Source: Halococcus saccharolyticus DSM 5350 (GTDB lineage Archaea > Halobacteriota > Halobacteria > Halobacteriales > Halococcaceae). From it: a stretch of 64,000 nt of DNA. A program made the position numbers and the translations under genes. The DNA is taken from positions 34,639 through 98,638 of the forward strand of contig NZ_AOMD01000033.1 in NCBI RefSeq assembly GCF_000336915.1. The letters run 5' to 3'. Each line of letters begins with the position of its first letter. Position 1 is the stretch's first letter. The notes beneath the pieces are model-generated. The model was not told the origin of the DNA and searched no databases. It saw only the letters and a program-made list of their open reading frames with translations. Below are positions 24,941 to 34,830 of the stretch, piece after piece.

Positions 24941-25228
24941 GATGCGTCACGCGCCGCCGAAGAGTGACGTATTCCTCCGAGAGAAGCCGTTTCGACCCGG
25001 CTGATCAACCAAAGCGCTGCCAGCCCGATCCAGAGTGGTCCAGCGGAACCAGAGGTGGGGAGTACATTAGTCTTTTTGGTTGCTGGAGCTCAACCAGTCA
25101 AAGAAATCACTGTTTCACGGAAATGGGATCGAACAAAACGAAGACGACGGTAACGAGAGAGACGATCATACTGATGAAAGAGAGTCATCATGAAAGGTGT
25201 TCAGCTGGAAGGGTGAGGATAGGCCAAC

Positions 25229-25256
25229 ACCCCCACCCCTTCGTTTCGGGTGGAGT
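25229..25256 (+). promoter_or_regulatory. Origin recognition box B
   Basis: A 28-nt element containing the core CCCCTTCGTTTCGGGTGGAG (25236-25255) with a C-string in front. It is an exact inverted copy of box C over its whole 28 nt. It lies on the initiator-proximal side of the AT-rich element. Confidence 0.9.
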
Positions 25257-25299
25257 TGGTAAAAGAGGGTGGTGGGGGGAGGGAGACGGTGGAGATTGC

Positions 25300-25520
25300 T
25301 GCTAGAAGAAGATAGATTTAATAGAGAGAAATACGAACCAGACCCGAGGGGTAGAGAAAAGCAAATTCGTTACAGTCACTAGTTGTTTCTAGAGTGTTTC
25401 AGCGACTTCTTCTAGGTTAGTTAAGACTTCGCGGTGAGTTTCACTGGCACTTCGCTGATCCGTCTTCGGCTGTGGCTATATAGTTTTGACTGTAGTATAT
25501 TCTCCGCTTAGGGTATCCCT
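25300..25520. other. AT-rich duplex-unwinding element
   Basis: Between boxes B and C the sequence is markedly AT-richer than the chromosome (runs such as GATAGATTTAATAGAG near 25311 and CTATATAGTTTTGAC near 25476). This is the expected helix-opening site of the origin. Exact limits are not defined by the sequence. Confidence 0.7.
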
Positions 25521-25574
25521 CATCTCAACACTTCTCTGGAGACGAGCACTCATCCACACTCGTCCTCTCGCCCC

Positions 25575-25602
25575 ACTCCACCCGAAACGAAGGGGTGGGG
25601 GT
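25575..25602 (-). promoter_or_regulatory. Origin recognition box C
   Basis: The inverted partner of box B: CTCCACCCGAAACGAAGGGG at 25576-25595 followed by a G-string to 25601. With box B it frames the AT-rich element at about 320 nt spacing, the usual architecture for head-to-head Orc1/Cdc6 loading. Confidence 0.9.
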
Positions 25603-25754
25603 CCATCTACCTCCGAAACCGATCATGACGGACGATGGATCATCCAGTTCGGAGTCAGATGGCAAGTCTGATACGCGTCTGACGTGGTTTTAAGTGTATG
25701 CGACGATGCTGTCCGTTCACGATTCGTCCGGCTTGCGAGGGGTGAGATACCAGG

Positions 25755-26399
25755 ATGGGACTGCTTACGGGACTCAGAAACAGCATTGCACGGATGACAA
25801 CGAGCCTCTTTTCGGGGGGCCAGCAACAGCGCCGAATCGGGATCTACGGACCGCCGAACGCTGGGAAGACTACGCTCGCGAACCGAATCGCGCGCGACTG
25901 GACCGGCGACGCGGTTGGCCCGGAGAGCCACATTCCCCACGAGACGCGGCGCGCCCGCCGGAAGGAGGACATCGAGATCGAGCGTAACGGGAAGTCGGTC
26001 TCGATCGATATCGTGGACACGCCAGGTGTGGCGACGAAGGTCGACTACACCGAGTTCCTCGAACACGATATGGAGGAAGACGACGCCGTCCGCCGGTCGC
26101 GGGAGGCGACCGAGGGCGTCGCCGAAGCGATGCACTGGCTTCGCGAGGACGTCGACGGAGTGATCTACGTGCTCGATGCGGCCGAGGACCCCTTCACCCA
26201 GGTCAACACCATGCTCGTGGGGATCATCGAGAGCCAGGACCTGCCAGTACTGATCTTTGCCAACAAGATCGACCTCGACGAGGCGAGCGTCCAGCGCATC
26301 AACAACGCCTTCCCCCAGCACGAGACGGTCCCGCTCTCGGCGCTCGAAGGTGACAACATGGACGAGGTGTACGACAAGATCGCGGAGTACTTCGGCTGA
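25755..26399 (+). CDS. oapA: Era-like GTPase, origin-associated (OapA/ArvA family)
   Basis: 214 residues from ATG 25755. GTPase motifs: G1 GPPNAGKTT (~32-40), G3 DTPG (~90), G4 ANKIDLD (~180-186), and a G5-like PLSALEG. The gene begins 153 nt right of origin box C and overlaps the next gene as TGATG. In haloarchaea this GTPase and the two following genes are conserved beside the main origin; their exact part in replication is unsettled. Confidence 0.88.
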   Translation: MGLLTGLRNSIARMTTSLFSGGQQQRRIGIYGPPNAGKTTLANRIARDWTGDAVGPESHIPHETRRARRKEDIEIERNGKSVSIDIVDTPGVATKVDYTEFLEHDMEEDDAVRRSREATEGVAEAMHWLREDVDGVIYVLDAAEDPFTQVNTMLVGIIESQDLPVLIFANKIDLDEASVQRINNAFPQHETVPLSALEGDNMDEVYDKIAEYFG

Positions 26400-26866
26400 T
26401 GTCCGAAGCACACGACGATCCCGGCACCGACGGCGACGGTGGTGGCAACGATGCCGACACCGAGATCGACGCCGAAAACGGTGGCGGCAACACTGGAGAC
26501 GGGAGCGGCGTCCAGATCGACATGATTAGCGGCGAGCGGATGGACGGACTGACGAGCATGGAGAAGATCCGGCTGATCCTCGACGGCGTCCACGAAGGCA
26601 ACATCGTTATCCTGGAAGAGGGCCTCGATCCAGACGAGGAGTCGAAGCTCATCGAGGTGACGATGACTGAGATCAGTCCCGACGAGTTCACCGGTATCGA
26701 GATCGAGACGTATCCAGGCACCGAACAGCAGCAAAACGGCGGGTTCTTCGATCGACTGTTCGGCCGGGAATCGCGGACCAAACTCACCGTCATCGGGCCG
26801 GCCAACCGACTCGAAACGCTTCACAAAGACGAAACCCTGATCAGCACGCTCGTCACCCGACGATGA
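26399..26866 (+). CDS. oapB: OapB/ArvB family (DUF2073) protein
   Basis: 155 residues from ATG 26399. A disordered Asp/Gly/Asn-rich start (~1-40) precedes a compact domain: VQIDMISGERMDGLTSMEKI, VHEGNIVILEEGLDPDEESKLIEVTM, then GRESRTKLTVIGPANRLETLHKDETLIS. This is the DUF2073 pattern found next to the Era-like GTPase at haloarchaeal origins. Molecular role unknown. Confidence 0.88.
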   Translation: MSEAHDDPGTDGDGGGNDADTEIDAENGGGNTGDGSGVQIDMISGERMDGLTSMEKIRLILDGVHEGNIVILEEGLDPDEESKLIEVTMTEISPDEFTGIEIETYPGTEQQQNGGFFDRLFGRESRTKLTVIGPANRLETLHKDETLISTLVTRR

Positions 26867-26893
26867 GACCATGAGCGCACCCCCTCGTTTCTA

Positions 26894-27550
26894 ATGCCCC
26901 ACCAGTGTACGGAGTGCGGTCACGTCTTTCCCGACGGATCGAAGGAGATGCTGTCGGGGTGTCCGGACTGTGGCGGGAACAAGTTTCAGTTTCGACCCGC
27001 GAGCGACGCACGCGACACCCGAACCGATTCGGACCCGTCGACTGAGTCGGAACCCTCCAGCGAATCGGAACCGTCCACCGAAACCGAGCCGACAGCCCAC
27101 GACACGTCAGAAACGGCATCTTCATCTCCAGACCCATCCGGTTCCGAGCCAGCCCCAACCGAGCCCGAGAAATCCGCGGCCAACGCAGGGTCGCCCTCGA
27201 CCGAAGACACAGCTACGTCGGCGTCTACACCCGAAACCAGCGACGGAACCGATGCTGGACCAGCCGCCGACTCATCGCCAGATCATGATGGTTCTCCACC
27301 TGAAACGATGGGGGATAACGAAGATCACTCCGAGCAGACCGATCCAACCGAGACCGACGATTCGGAGATGGCGACGCTCCGACGCGAACTCAACGATCAG
27401 TTCGAGAGCATCAAGATCCTCGAACCGGGTCAGTACGAACTCAACTTGATGGAGCTCTACAACCGAGAGGAGCGCATCATCGCTCTACAGGAGGACGGTC
27501 AGTACGTCATCGACGTACCCGATACGTGGCTCGGTGACGACGACTCCTGA
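26894..27550 (+). CDS. oapC: OapC/ArvC family zinc-ribbon protein
   Basis: 218 residues from ATG 26894. N-terminal zinc ribbon CTECGHVF...CPDCGGNKF (~5-33), a long Ser/Thr/Pro/Glu-rich disordered linker (~35-160) and a conserved C-terminal domain (LNDQFESIKILEPGQYELNLMELY, EERIIALQEDGQYVIDVPD). Third member of the origin-associated set, 27 nt after oapB. Confidence 0.88.
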   Translation: MPHQCTECGHVFPDGSKEMLSGCPDCGGNKFQFRPASDARDTRTDSDPSTESEPSSESEPSTETEPTAHDTSETASSSPDPSGSEPAPTEPEKSAANAGSPSTEDTATSASTPETSDGTDAGPAADSSPDHDGSPPETMGDNEDHSEQTDPTETDDSEMATLRRELNDQFESIKILEPGQYELNLMELYNREERIIALQEDGQYVIDVPDTWLGDDDS

Positions 27551-27598
27551 GCAGACGACGAACTCGCCGTGAACCCGGAATCGTCGTAAAACGAAGTT

Positions 27599-27748
27599 TC
27601 AGGCGCTCCGGCGCTCGCGTGCCTTCCGTCGGAGGTTGCCGTAGCCGCACTTTCGACAGCTCTCGGCCCGGGTAGCGTTGCGCGCGTTACACCGCATGCA
27701 GATCTGCTTCGCGAGAATGCGTTCTTCCGCCTGCTCGAATCGTGCCAT
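27599..27748 (-). CDS. rpl40e: Ribosomal protein L40e
   Basis: 49 residues from ATG 27748: [20 protein letters not shown] and onward through [20 protein letters not shown]. The CMRC...CRKC zinc finger and basic tail are the complete archaeal L40e of the large subunit. A TATA-like GTTAAAC lies ~25 nt upstream (27772-27780), giving a near-leaderless transcript. Confidence 0.95.
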   Translation of the reverse strand: MARFEQAEERILAKQICMRCNARNATRAESCRKCGYGNLRRKARERRSA

Positions 27749-27821
27749 GGACGAGGATGGCACGCGGCGGGTTTAACGGTTGTGAGTCACGCTCATTCCA
27801 CAGCGAGGGTGTGGACCGCGT

Positions 27822-28391
27822 TCACTCCGCCGCGAGGTACTCCTCTTGGACCGCAACGATCTCGCTCGAATCCTCGCAGTCGGCGTACCGCCGGAGCGGT
27901 TCGTCGTTGACTTCGAGGAAAGTATGTCCCCACCGAAACTTCGCGAGCAGCCGTTCGGCGTGCTCGCGCTCGTCGAGGATACAGCACGCGCCCGCGAGCG
28001 CCTCGACCGTCGTGAGTTGAAACGGCGTGCCGTAGTTCACGGGGTTCGCCGCGACGAGGAACGGTAGCGCGCGGTGACGACCCCGGATCGCAAACTGCTC
28101 CTCGCGGGCGGTCTCCCACGAGCAATCGAGCGCGATCAGCCGCTCCGTGCGGTCGGTGTCGTCGCTGTCGGCGTCAGCGGTAGCGGAATCGTCCGTGTCG
28201 GAACCGCTGGCGTCGGAATCATCCCGACGATCGGCAGGCGAGAGCGCACGCTCGGCGTGAGGGTTCAACACCACGCCGGATGGGGTCGCGCGCGCCGATC
28301 GATGGAGTTCGGCGAGGTCGAAGCGCGCGAGCTTCCGGGCGGTGCATTTGTCGGGATCGTCGTCGCCCTCGTATCGAACGTGTACCTCCAC
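27822..28391 (-). CDS. tsr3: rRNA aminocarboxypropyltransferase (Tsr3, DUF367)
   Basis: 189 residues from GTG 28391 ([20 protein letters not shown]). Family stretches include [58 protein letters not shown], and SRVEALAGA-like [12 protein letters not shown]. It transfers the aminocarboxypropyl group from SAM to a modified uridine in small-subunit rRNA. An acidic insert ([20 protein letters not shown], ~57-76) within the domain is a halophilic extension not present in most homologues. Confidence 0.9.
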   Translation of the reverse strand: MEVHVRYEGDDDPDKCTARKLARFDLAELHRSARATPSGVVLNPHAERALSPADRRDDSDASGSDTDDSATADADSDDTDRTERLIALDCSWETAREEQFAIRGRHRALPFLVAANPVNYGTPFQLTTVEALAGACCILDEREHAERLLAKFRWGHTFLEVNDEPLRRYADCEDSSEIVAVQEEYLAAE

Positions 28392-28439
28392 GGGAAACGG
28401 TACGCGACGGACGAGCAAAAGCGAACCGCGTTCGAGGCC

Positions 28440-29351
28440 TCAGCTGATCGTTTCGTACTGGTCGGCGAGCTTGTCGGCCGCCTGGCCGAGCTGCTCGCGC
28501 TCGTACTCCGAGAGGTTCCAGTCGACGACCTCGGCCCCGTCGCTCGTGAGCTTCAGCGGGACGCCGAGACCGACGTCGTCGTGGCCGTACTCGCCGTTGA
28601 GCACGAGCGAGCCGGGCAGCACCGTCCCCGTATCGCGGATGATCGATTCGACAACGTGACCGACGCCGGTCGCCGGCCCCCATTGAGTCGCGCCCTTGCG
28701 CTCGATGACGTTCATCGCGCTCTCCTGGAGGCTCTCCAAAATATCCGTGCGCTCGTCGTCCGAAAAGTCGGGATCACGGCCATCGACGCGCACCTTCGAG
28801 AACACGGGCACCTGAGCGTCGCCGTGCTCGCCGATGATCGACGCCTCGACGTTGCCGACCTGCGTGTCGAAGCGCTCTCCGAGCACGTACCGAAAGCGCG
28901 CGGAGTCGAGCCGGCCACCGAACCCGATCACGTGCTCGCGCGGCCGATCGCCGGTCTCGTAGAGGTGACGATTCAGGAGGTCCACGGGGTTCGAGGTCGT
29001 GACCGAGACGAACTCGTCGTTGTGCTCGGCCAACGACGAGCCGATGTCCTCCATGATCGGCGCGTTGTCCTCGCCGAGGTCGAGCCGGGTCTGGCCCGGC
29101 TGGCGCGGGATTCCTGCCGTGATGACCACCACGTCCGAGCCGGCGGTGTCCTCGTAGGTGCCCTGCCGGACGGTGGTGTTCGTATCGTAGGCCACGCCGT
29201 GGTTGACGTCGGCCGCCTGGCCGATCGTGGTGTCCTCCTGATCCGGAATGTCGACGAACACGAGCTCGTCGGCGATGCCACGCAGTGCGATGTTGTACCC
29301 TGCGGCCGCACCGACCGTTCCCGCCGCACCGACCACGCTGACTTTCACCAT
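28440..29351 (-). CDS. mdh: Malate dehydrogenase (LDH-like family)
   Basis: 303 residues from ATG 29351 ([20 protein letters not shown]). NAD-binding GAAGTVG; catalytic-site segments [15 protein letters not shown] (substrate Arg region with the mobile-loop RQPGQTR typical of malate enzymes), TSNPVDLLN, and [14 protein letters not shown] with the catalytic His. It interconverts malate and oxaloacetate in the TCA cycle. A TATA element (GTTTTAACC, ~29378-29386) lies ~30 nt upstream. Confidence 0.93.
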   Translation of the reverse strand: MVKVSVVGAAGTVGAAAGYNIALRGIADELVFVDIPDQEDTTIGQAADVNHGVAYDTNTTVRQGTYEDTAGSDVVVITAGIPRQPGQTRLDLGEDNAPIMEDIGSSLAEHNDEFVSVTTSNPVDLLNRHLYETGDRPREHVIGFGGRLDSARFRYVLGERFDTQVGNVEASIIGEHGDAQVPVFSKVRVDGRDPDFSDDERTDILESLQESAMNVIERKGATQWGPATGVGHVVESIIRDTGTVLPGSLVLNGEYGHDDVGLGVPLKLTSDGAEVVDWNLSEYEREQLGQAADKLADQYETIS

Positions 29352-29387
29352 AACACCGTGCATCACCCGCGGCACGGGTTAAAACGT

Positions 29388-29776
29388 GTCGAACCACCTT
29401 TTTACTCCAGTCCCATCTTTTTACTTCGTCTCCGTTCGCGCGCTTCGCGCGCTCAGGGTCCTCGCAAAAATCTGGACCAAAAACACCCGCTCACTTGGCC
29501 TCCGGCCTCGTTCGCGGTGGGATCACTGTCGCTCTCCGCGACCGCTGACTACAACCGCACCGCGACTGCCCGAGCCCTCGGCCACTCACTTCGTTCGGGC
29601 CTCGCCCTCGATCCACCGAGGTCCGCAACCGCTCCGCCTCGCACCGCCACCGCGACCGCCGGCCGGCGACCGCAGGTTGCGCCGGCACGCCGATCCGCCA
29701 AGGCACGGTGCGGTCGAACGAGGGGCCATTCGCCCCGAGCGAGCGCGTCAAGTGGCTTCGGCCCCTCCGTCGTACA
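29388..29776. other. Non-coding gap with palindromes before uvrB
   Basis: About 390 nt separate the mdh promoter from uvrB. Two tight palindromes with three-base loops are visible, 29438-29443/29447-29452 (GCGCGC, loop TTC) and 29497-29500/29504-29507 (GGCC, loop TCC). The rest is GC-rich with no plausible gene on either strand; reading frames here lack starts and protein-like composition. The uvrB promoter must lie near its right end, but no convincing TATA box is seen. Confidence 0.5.
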
Positions 29777-31846
29777 ATGAGTGACACCCAGTCCGGCCCG
29801 CTCCAGCCCGACCGTCCCGGGAAGGACCGTCCGTTTCGGGTGGACGCGCCGTTCGACCCCGCTGGCGACCAGCCCGACGCCATCGCACAGCTCGCCGAGG
29901 GGTTCGAGAACGGGATGGACGAACAGACCCTGCTCGGGGTCACGGGCTCCGGGAAAACGAACACCGTCTCGTGGACCATCGAGGAAATTCAGAAGCCGAC
30001 CCTCGTGATCGCCCACAACAAAACCCTCGCGGCCCAGCTCTACGAGGAATTTCGCAATCTCTTCCCCGACAACGCCGTCGAGTACTTCGTTTCCTACTAC
30101 GACTACTACCAGCCCGAGGCGTACGTCGAGCAGACCGACAAGTACATCGAGAAGGACGCCTCGATCAACGACGAAATCGACCGGCTGCGCCACTCCGCGA
30201 CCCGATCCCTTCTCACTCGCGACGACGTGATCGTGGTCGCGTCGGTGTCGGCGATCTACGGCCTCGGTGACCCCGCGAACTACGAGGAGATGAGTCTCCG
30301 ACTGGAGGTCGGCCAGACGATCGATCGCGACGAACTCCTCGGCCGACTCGTTGACCTGAACTACGAGCGCAACGACGTCGACTTCACCCAAGGCACCTTC
30401 CGCGTCCGAGGCGACACCGTCGAGATCTTCCCGATGTACGGTCGGTACGCCGTCCGGGTCGAGTTCTGGGGCGACGAGATCGATCGTCTCACCAAACTCG
30501 ACCCCCTCGAAGGCGACGTCAAAGGCGAAGAGCCAGCCTCGCTCGTCCACCCTGCCGAGCACTACTCGATCCCCGAGGATCGCCTTGAAAACGCCATCGG
30601 CGAGATCGAGGACCTGATGGACGAACGCGTCTCCTACTTCGAGCGCCAGGGCGACCTGGTGGCGGCCCAGCGCATCGAGGAGCGCACCACTTTCGATCTC
30701 GAAATGCTCGAAGAGACCGGCTACTGTTCGGGGATCGAGAACTACTCGGTCCACCTCTCTGATCGCGAACCGGGCGACGCGCCCTCGACACTCCTCGATT
30801 ACTTCCCCGAGGACTTCCTCACCGTACTCGACGAGTCCCATCAGACTGTGCCCCAGATTCGGGGGCAGTTCGCGGGCGACAAGTCCCGAAAGGACTCGCT
30901 GGTCGGGAACGGCTTCCGCCTCCCGACGGCCTACGACAACCGCCCGCTTCGGTATCCCGAGTTCGAGGAGCGCACGGGCCAGACCCTCTACGTCAGTGCG
31001 ACGCCTGGCGACTACGAGCGCGAGCACTCCGATCAGATCGTCGAGCAGATCGTCCGCCCCACCCACCTCGTCGACCCCAACGTCGAGGTCTCGCCGGTCG
31101 ACGGCCAGATCGACGACCTCCTCGAACGCATCGACGACCGCGTCGAACGCGACGAACGAATCCTCGTGACGACGCTCACCAAGCGGATGGCCGAGGACCT
31201 CACCGAGTACCTCGAAGAGGCGGGCGTCGCGGTCGAGTACATGCACGACGAGACCGACACCCTCGAACGCCACGAACTCGTCCGCGGCCTCCGGCTCGGG
31301 GAGTTCGACGTGCTCGTGGGGATCAATCTGCTGCGCGAGGGCCTCGACATCCCCGAAGTGTCGCTCGTGGCGATCCTCGACGCCGACCAGGAGGGGTTCC
31401 TGCGCTCCGAAACTACCCTCGTCCAGACGATGGGCCGCGCAGCGCGAAACGTCGCTGGCGAGGTCGTGCTCTACGCCGACGACGTGACCGATTCGATGGA
31501 AGCGGCGATCGACGAGACCCAGCGCCGCCGCGAAATCCAGCAGGCGTACAACGACGAGCACGGCTTCGAACCCCGGACCATCGAGAAGGAGGTCGGCGAG
31601 ACCAACCTTCCGGGTTCGAAGACCGACACCGGCGGCACCGCGGATCTCGAACCCGACGACGCCGACGCGGCAGCGGAACTGATCGAGGAGCTCGAAGACC
31701 GGATGAACGAGGCGGCCGAGAACCTAGAATTCGAACTCGCGGCCGACATCCGTGACCGGATCCGCGATCTCCGCACTGAGTTCGATCTCGCGACCGAGGA
31801 CGGCGTTCCACCCGAAGAGGGTGTGCCGCCAGAAGCCGATTTCTGA
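29777..31846 (+). CDS. uvrB: UvrABC system protein B (excision-repair helicase)
   Basis: 689 residues from ATG 29777. Walker [12 protein letters not shown] (~55), the DNA-wedge beta-hairpin [24 protein letters not shown]-like [13 protein letters not shown]-type helicase motif [16 protein letters not shown], the motif VI MGRAARN, and a C-terminal UVR domain ([18 protein letters not shown]). Damage verification in nucleotide excision repair; uvrC is nearby in the opposite orientation. Bacterial-type UvrABC is standard in haloarchaea. Confidence 0.95.
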   Translation: MSDTQSGPLQPDRPGKDRPFRVDAPFDPAGDQPDAIAQLAEGFENGMDEQTLLGVTGSGKTNTVSWTIEEIQKPTLVIAHNKTLAAQLYEEFRNLFPDNAVEYFVSYYDYYQPEAYVEQTDKYIEKDASINDEIDRLRHSATRSLLTRDDVIVVASVSAIYGLGDPANYEEMSLRLEVGQTIDRDELLGRLVDLNYERNDVDFTQGTFRVRGDTVEIFPMYGRYAVRVEFWGDEIDRLTKLDPLEGDVKGEEPASLVHPAEHYSIPEDRLENAIGEIEDLMDERVSYFERQGDLVAAQRIEERTTFDLEMLEETGYCSGIENYSVHLSDREPGDAPSTLLDYFPEDFLTVLDESHQTVPQIRGQFAGDKSRKDSLVGNGFRLPTAYDNRPLRYPEFEERTGQTLYVSATPGDYEREHSDQIVEQIVRPTHLVDPNVEVSPVDGQIDDLLERIDDRVERDERILVTTLTKRMAEDLTEYLEEAGVAVEYMHDETDTLERHELVRGLRLGEFDVLVGINLLREGLDIPEVSLVAILDADQEGFLRSETTLVQTMGRAARNVAGEVVLYADDVTDSMEAAIDETQRRREIQQAYNDEHGFEPRTIEKEVGETNLPGSKTDTGGTADLEPDDADAAAELIEELEDRMNEAAENLEFELAADIRDRIRDLRTEFDLATEDGVPPEEGVPPEADF

Positions 31847-31989
31847 TCCGTTTTCCGAGAGTCAACGGTACTATGACTTACTCGGGAATAGTCATCTACT
31901 GAGTGACGCATTTTATTCACTCATAACAAGCGAAACACAGTCGGTCATTTGCTCACTTTCTTTGGAGCCGGTTTTCTCCATGAGTACCG

Positions 31990-32453
31990 TTATTCTTCAT
32001 CCACTACTTCAGCACCTGTTCCCCCAATAACTGGTGTAATTCGGTACGGCTTGACGATATCCATCTGTTTGTCTGAGAGGTTTCCGATACTGTACCCTCC
32101 CTCTTGCTTCCACGAATTCGTGCCCTTGATAATGTCGAGTCTCTCGCTCATCTCTGACAGTAGTTCGTCGTGTGGAATCAAGTACCAATCCCCTCTCTCC
32201 GGAAAAGCGATGTGGAGATCTTTTTCCTCGTACTTCTTTGCAAAGGTGAGCCGTCCCTTGAGCTAAATTCTGAGGAAAACATCGCTGTCCGCGCCCGCTG
32301 AGCGATGAAGTCAGCGCCCTTCCAGTCGTCAGTCAGTCGAATCGTTGAAAATCCGTAGTCTGCGAGGACGGCACAAATTTTCTGATAGTTATAATTCTCT
32401 TTCTGTGTGCCTGATAGCTCCTCGTACTCGATTGGTTCGTAGTCGAATGCCAT
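31990..32453 (-). pseudogene. Decayed AT-rich gene (frameshift plus nonsense codon)
   Basis: The N-terminal part (ATG 32453) reads MAFDYEPIEYEELSGTQKEN ... ICAVLADYGFSTIRLTDDWKGADFIAQ. The same protein continues in another frame as ADSDVFLRI*LKGRLTFAKKYEE ... WYLIPHDELLSEMSERLDII to TAA 31990. A single-base loss (near 32285-32300) and an in-frame TAG at 32263-32265 (CAG to TAG by the expected IQLKGR) break it. The pattern resembles small haloarchaeal proteins of restriction-nuclease-like type, but the function is not established. Low GC versus neighbours suggests transfer. Confidence 0.75.
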
Positions 32454-32471
32454 GAGATGCCTGTGAGTGGC

Positions 32472-32918
32472 TCACGCTCCTTCGGTATTCATGTCAGCCA
32501 GATCGCCGTGCTCGCTTTCGCCTGCGGGTTTCGTTTCGTCAAACAATCCGCCCGCAGCGGCCTGCTCGCGCGCTATTGCGATCCCGAAGAACAGCCCCGT
32601 CGAACCGACATTGAACACGAGCAGATTGAGCGCCACATTCGTTCCGAACGAATCGAAGAGCACCGTATTCGCGCTGAACGTTGCAACGTGCACCATGACT
32701 GCGATGAAAGCCACCTGCCAGCGAGTTTGTTGCCAGTCGAGTCTCCCCGTACCTCCAGGGAGAGTAGCGGCAAATTCGATAGCGAGTCGCGTTCCGACGA
32801 CGTAGACGACCCCGAGCGCGATGGCGAGTGACGGATCGCTGACGAGCCACGCGAACGTCCCGGCCCCGACGGCGATCCCGCCGACGACCGCGAGAAGCCA
32901 CGCACGAACTCGATTCAT
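32472..32918 (-). CDS. Small membrane protein
   Basis: 148 residues from ATG 32918. Four hydrophobic segments (AWLLAVVGGIAVGAGTFAWL; LAIALGVVYVVGTRLAI; VAFIAVMVHVATFSANTVLF; NLLVFNVGSTGLFFGIAIA) and a charged cytoplasmic tail. No family recognised. Located between the pseudogene and uvrC, with which it shares orientation. Confidence 0.6.
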   Translation of the reverse strand: MNRVRAWLLAVVGGIAVGAGTFAWLVSDPSLAIALGVVYVVGTRLAIEFAATLPGGTGRLDWQQTRWQVAFIAVMVHVATFSANTVLFDSFGTNVALNLLVFNVGSTGLFFGIAIAREQAAAGGLFDETKPAGESEHGDLADMNTEGA

Positions 32919-33066
32919 GTCGGCTATTGCACTCTTCGAGTGATAACTGTTCGGTGTCGGTAATTATCGTCGGTTTGCACCGGTCACAGACATCGTGTGC
33001 TACTTTCGGCCTGCTGTCGCCCCGTTTGTCCGTCAGCGCCGGGATTTCCGGCGTTTTCCGACGTTC

Positions 33067-34803
33067 TCAGAGTCTCGCACGGAGCGTCGTCGCGGTCTCT
33101 TCCCCGACACCGGTGACCGTCTGCAGTTCCTCGGTGGAGGCTGCACGAACGCCGTCGACGCTGCCGAATCGCCGGAGCAGCCGCCGCCTGGTCTGCGGAC
33201 CGATCCCCGGCACGTCGTCGAGCACGGTCGAGACCTCGTCGCGGACGGTTTGATGATACTGGACCGCGAACCGGTGAGCCTCGTCGCGCACCCGCTGGAG
33301 CAGGTGCCGTTCGGGTGCGTCGTCGGGCCACTCGAACGACCCATCGGCGGTGACGACCCGCTCTTCGGCCTTCGCCAGCCCGATCGCCGGCACGTCCCAG
33401 CCAACCGTGGCGAGCGCGTCGCGTGCGGCGTTCAGCTGGCCCTCACCGCCGTCGATGAGAAGTAAGTCGGGCTCCGGGCGTTCGTCCCGGCCCTCGACCG
33501 CCCGCCGGGCGCGCCACGCGACGAGCGCGCGCATGTTGGCGTAGTCGTCGTTCTCGTCGTCGAGTTTCTTCCGTCGGTAGTCGGTCTTTTCGGGATCGCC
33601 GTCGAGAAAAGTGACGTCGCTCCCCACCGCAGCCCGGCCCTGGGCGTGGCTCACGTCGAACCCCTCGATCCGGCTCGCACTCTCCAGATCGAGCGCGTCG
33701 GCGAGTGCGGCGGTGCCGTCCGCCCGGCCCCGTCCGCGACGGGCGTTCTTGAGCGCGAGTTCCACGAGGGTGGCTTCGCGCCCCGCACCCGGCACGCGTA
33801 CCGCGACTGCCTCACTGTCAAGCCACGCGTCGAGTTCGTCGTCGCTGAACCGTTCGGGCAGGAGAAGCGCGTCGGGCAGCGACCGCTCGGCGTAGTACTG
33901 GACGATGAAGGCCGCGAGCACGCCACCGATCCCGTCGGTGTCGTCGTCCGGCACCGAGAGCGTGTGGCGGTCGCGCTCGACGAGCTGGCCATCCTCGCTG
34001 TGGAGGCGCGCGACGGTCGCGCGATCGCCCTCGATCACTGCGCCGAGTACGTCGATCCACCGCTCGTCGGCCGCCGACGCCACTGCTGCACCGCCACCGT
34101 CGTGAAACGATTCGACGACTTCGAGCTTGTCCCGACAGTTCGCGGCCCGCTCGAAGTTCTGCTCCTCCGTGGCGCGGTCCATCTCTCGGCGGAGCGGATC
34201 GGCGAGGACTCCCGTACTTCCCTCCAAGAACCCTTCGACCGATTCGACGTCCGCGACGTATCCGTCCCTACTGATCTCACCGGTACACGGCGCGGTGCAG
34301 AGGCCGATGTCGTGGTCGAGACACGGTCGATCCCGTCCCGCGAACTTGTGATCCGAACAGCCACGAACCCCGTAGGTCTCCCGGAGCGCCTTCACGACCG
34401 TTTCGACCCGGCCACGTTCGGTGTAGGGACCGAACGCCGTCGCGCCGGGATCCGGGTCCCGGGTGATCTCGATTCGAGGGAACTCGTGGTCGGTGAGCTG
34501 CACGAGGGGGTAGGACTTGTCGTCCTTCAGCCGGACGTTGTACCGCGGCTGGTGGCGTTTGATCAGGTTCGCCTCCAGAAGGAGCGCCTGTGTCTCGGTT
34601 TCGGTCACCGCCGGCTCGATCTCGACGCTCCGCTCGACCATCCGTTCGATCCGGCGCGAACGCGGGTCGGCGTACGATCGCACCCGATCGCGAAGGTCGA
34701 CCGCCTTCCCTACATAGAGCGTCGCGTCATCGTCACGGAACTGGTAGACGCCCGGCTCGCGCGGGAGATCGTTTGCACGCTCGCGGACGCTCGCCCCGTC
34801 CAT
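33067..34803 (-). CDS. uvrC: UvrABC system protein C (dual-incision nuclease)
   Basis: 578 residues from ATG 34803. N-terminal GIY-YIG nuclease ([21 protein letters not shown]), UVR domain ([20 protein letters not shown]), RNase H-like nuclease (~360-500: [33 protein letters not shown], and catalytic His region [20 protein letters not shown]), and a double helix-hairpin-helix ([28 protein letters not shown]). It cuts both sides of the lesion marked by UvrB. Confidence 0.95.
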   Translation of the reverse strand: MDGASVRERANDLPREPGVYQFRDDDATLYVGKAVDLRDRVRSYADPRSRRIERMVERSVEIEPAVTETETQALLLEANLIKRHQPRYNVRLKDDKSYPLVQLTDHEFPRIEITRDPDPGATAFGPYTERGRVETVVKALRETYGVRGCSDHKFAGRDRPCLDHDIGLCTAPCTGEISRDGYVADVESVEGFLEGSTGVLADPLRREMDRATEEQNFERAANCRDKLEVVESFHDGGGAAVASAADERWIDVLGAVIEGDRATVARLHSEDGQLVERDRHTLSVPDDDTDGIGGVLAAFIVQYYAERSLPDALLLPERFSDDELDAWLDSEAVAVRVPGAGREATLVELALKNARRGRGRADGTAALADALDLESASRIEGFDVSHAQGRAAVGSDVTFLDGDPEKTDYRRKKLDDENDDYANMRALVAWRARRAVEGRDERPEPDLLLIDGGEGQLNAARDALATVGWDVPAIGLAKAEERVVTADGSFEWPDDAPERHLLQRVRDEAHRFAVQYHQTVRDEVSTVLDDVPGIGPQTRRRLLRRFGSVDGVRAASTEELQTVTGVGEETATTLRARL

Positions 34804-34830
34804 CGTGTGGACGAAGGGTCGTGACGCGCT

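Larger units (their letters stand above)
24904..25754. other. Chromosomal replication origin (oriC)
   Basis: 851 nt without a gene, between orc1/cdc6 (leftward) and the Era-like GTPase (rightward). It holds three matching origin recognition boxes and a central AT-rich segment. All flanking genes are transcribed away from it. The order orc1, origin, GTPase/OapB/OapC is the conserved haloarchaeal main-origin layout, which supports an active chromosomal origin. Promoters of the two divergent genes must also lie in this stretch. Confidence 0.9.

Noticed and set aside
25020-25140. Additional origin boxes in the left part of the origin region
   Set aside because: Short G-rich strings such as CCAGAGGTGGGG and GTTTCACGGAAATGG do not match the box core well enough to call.
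28074-29780. 568-codon plus-strand frame across tsr3, mdh and the uvrB leader
   Set aside because: It is antisense to two well-identified enzymes and its composition is a codon-bias artefact.
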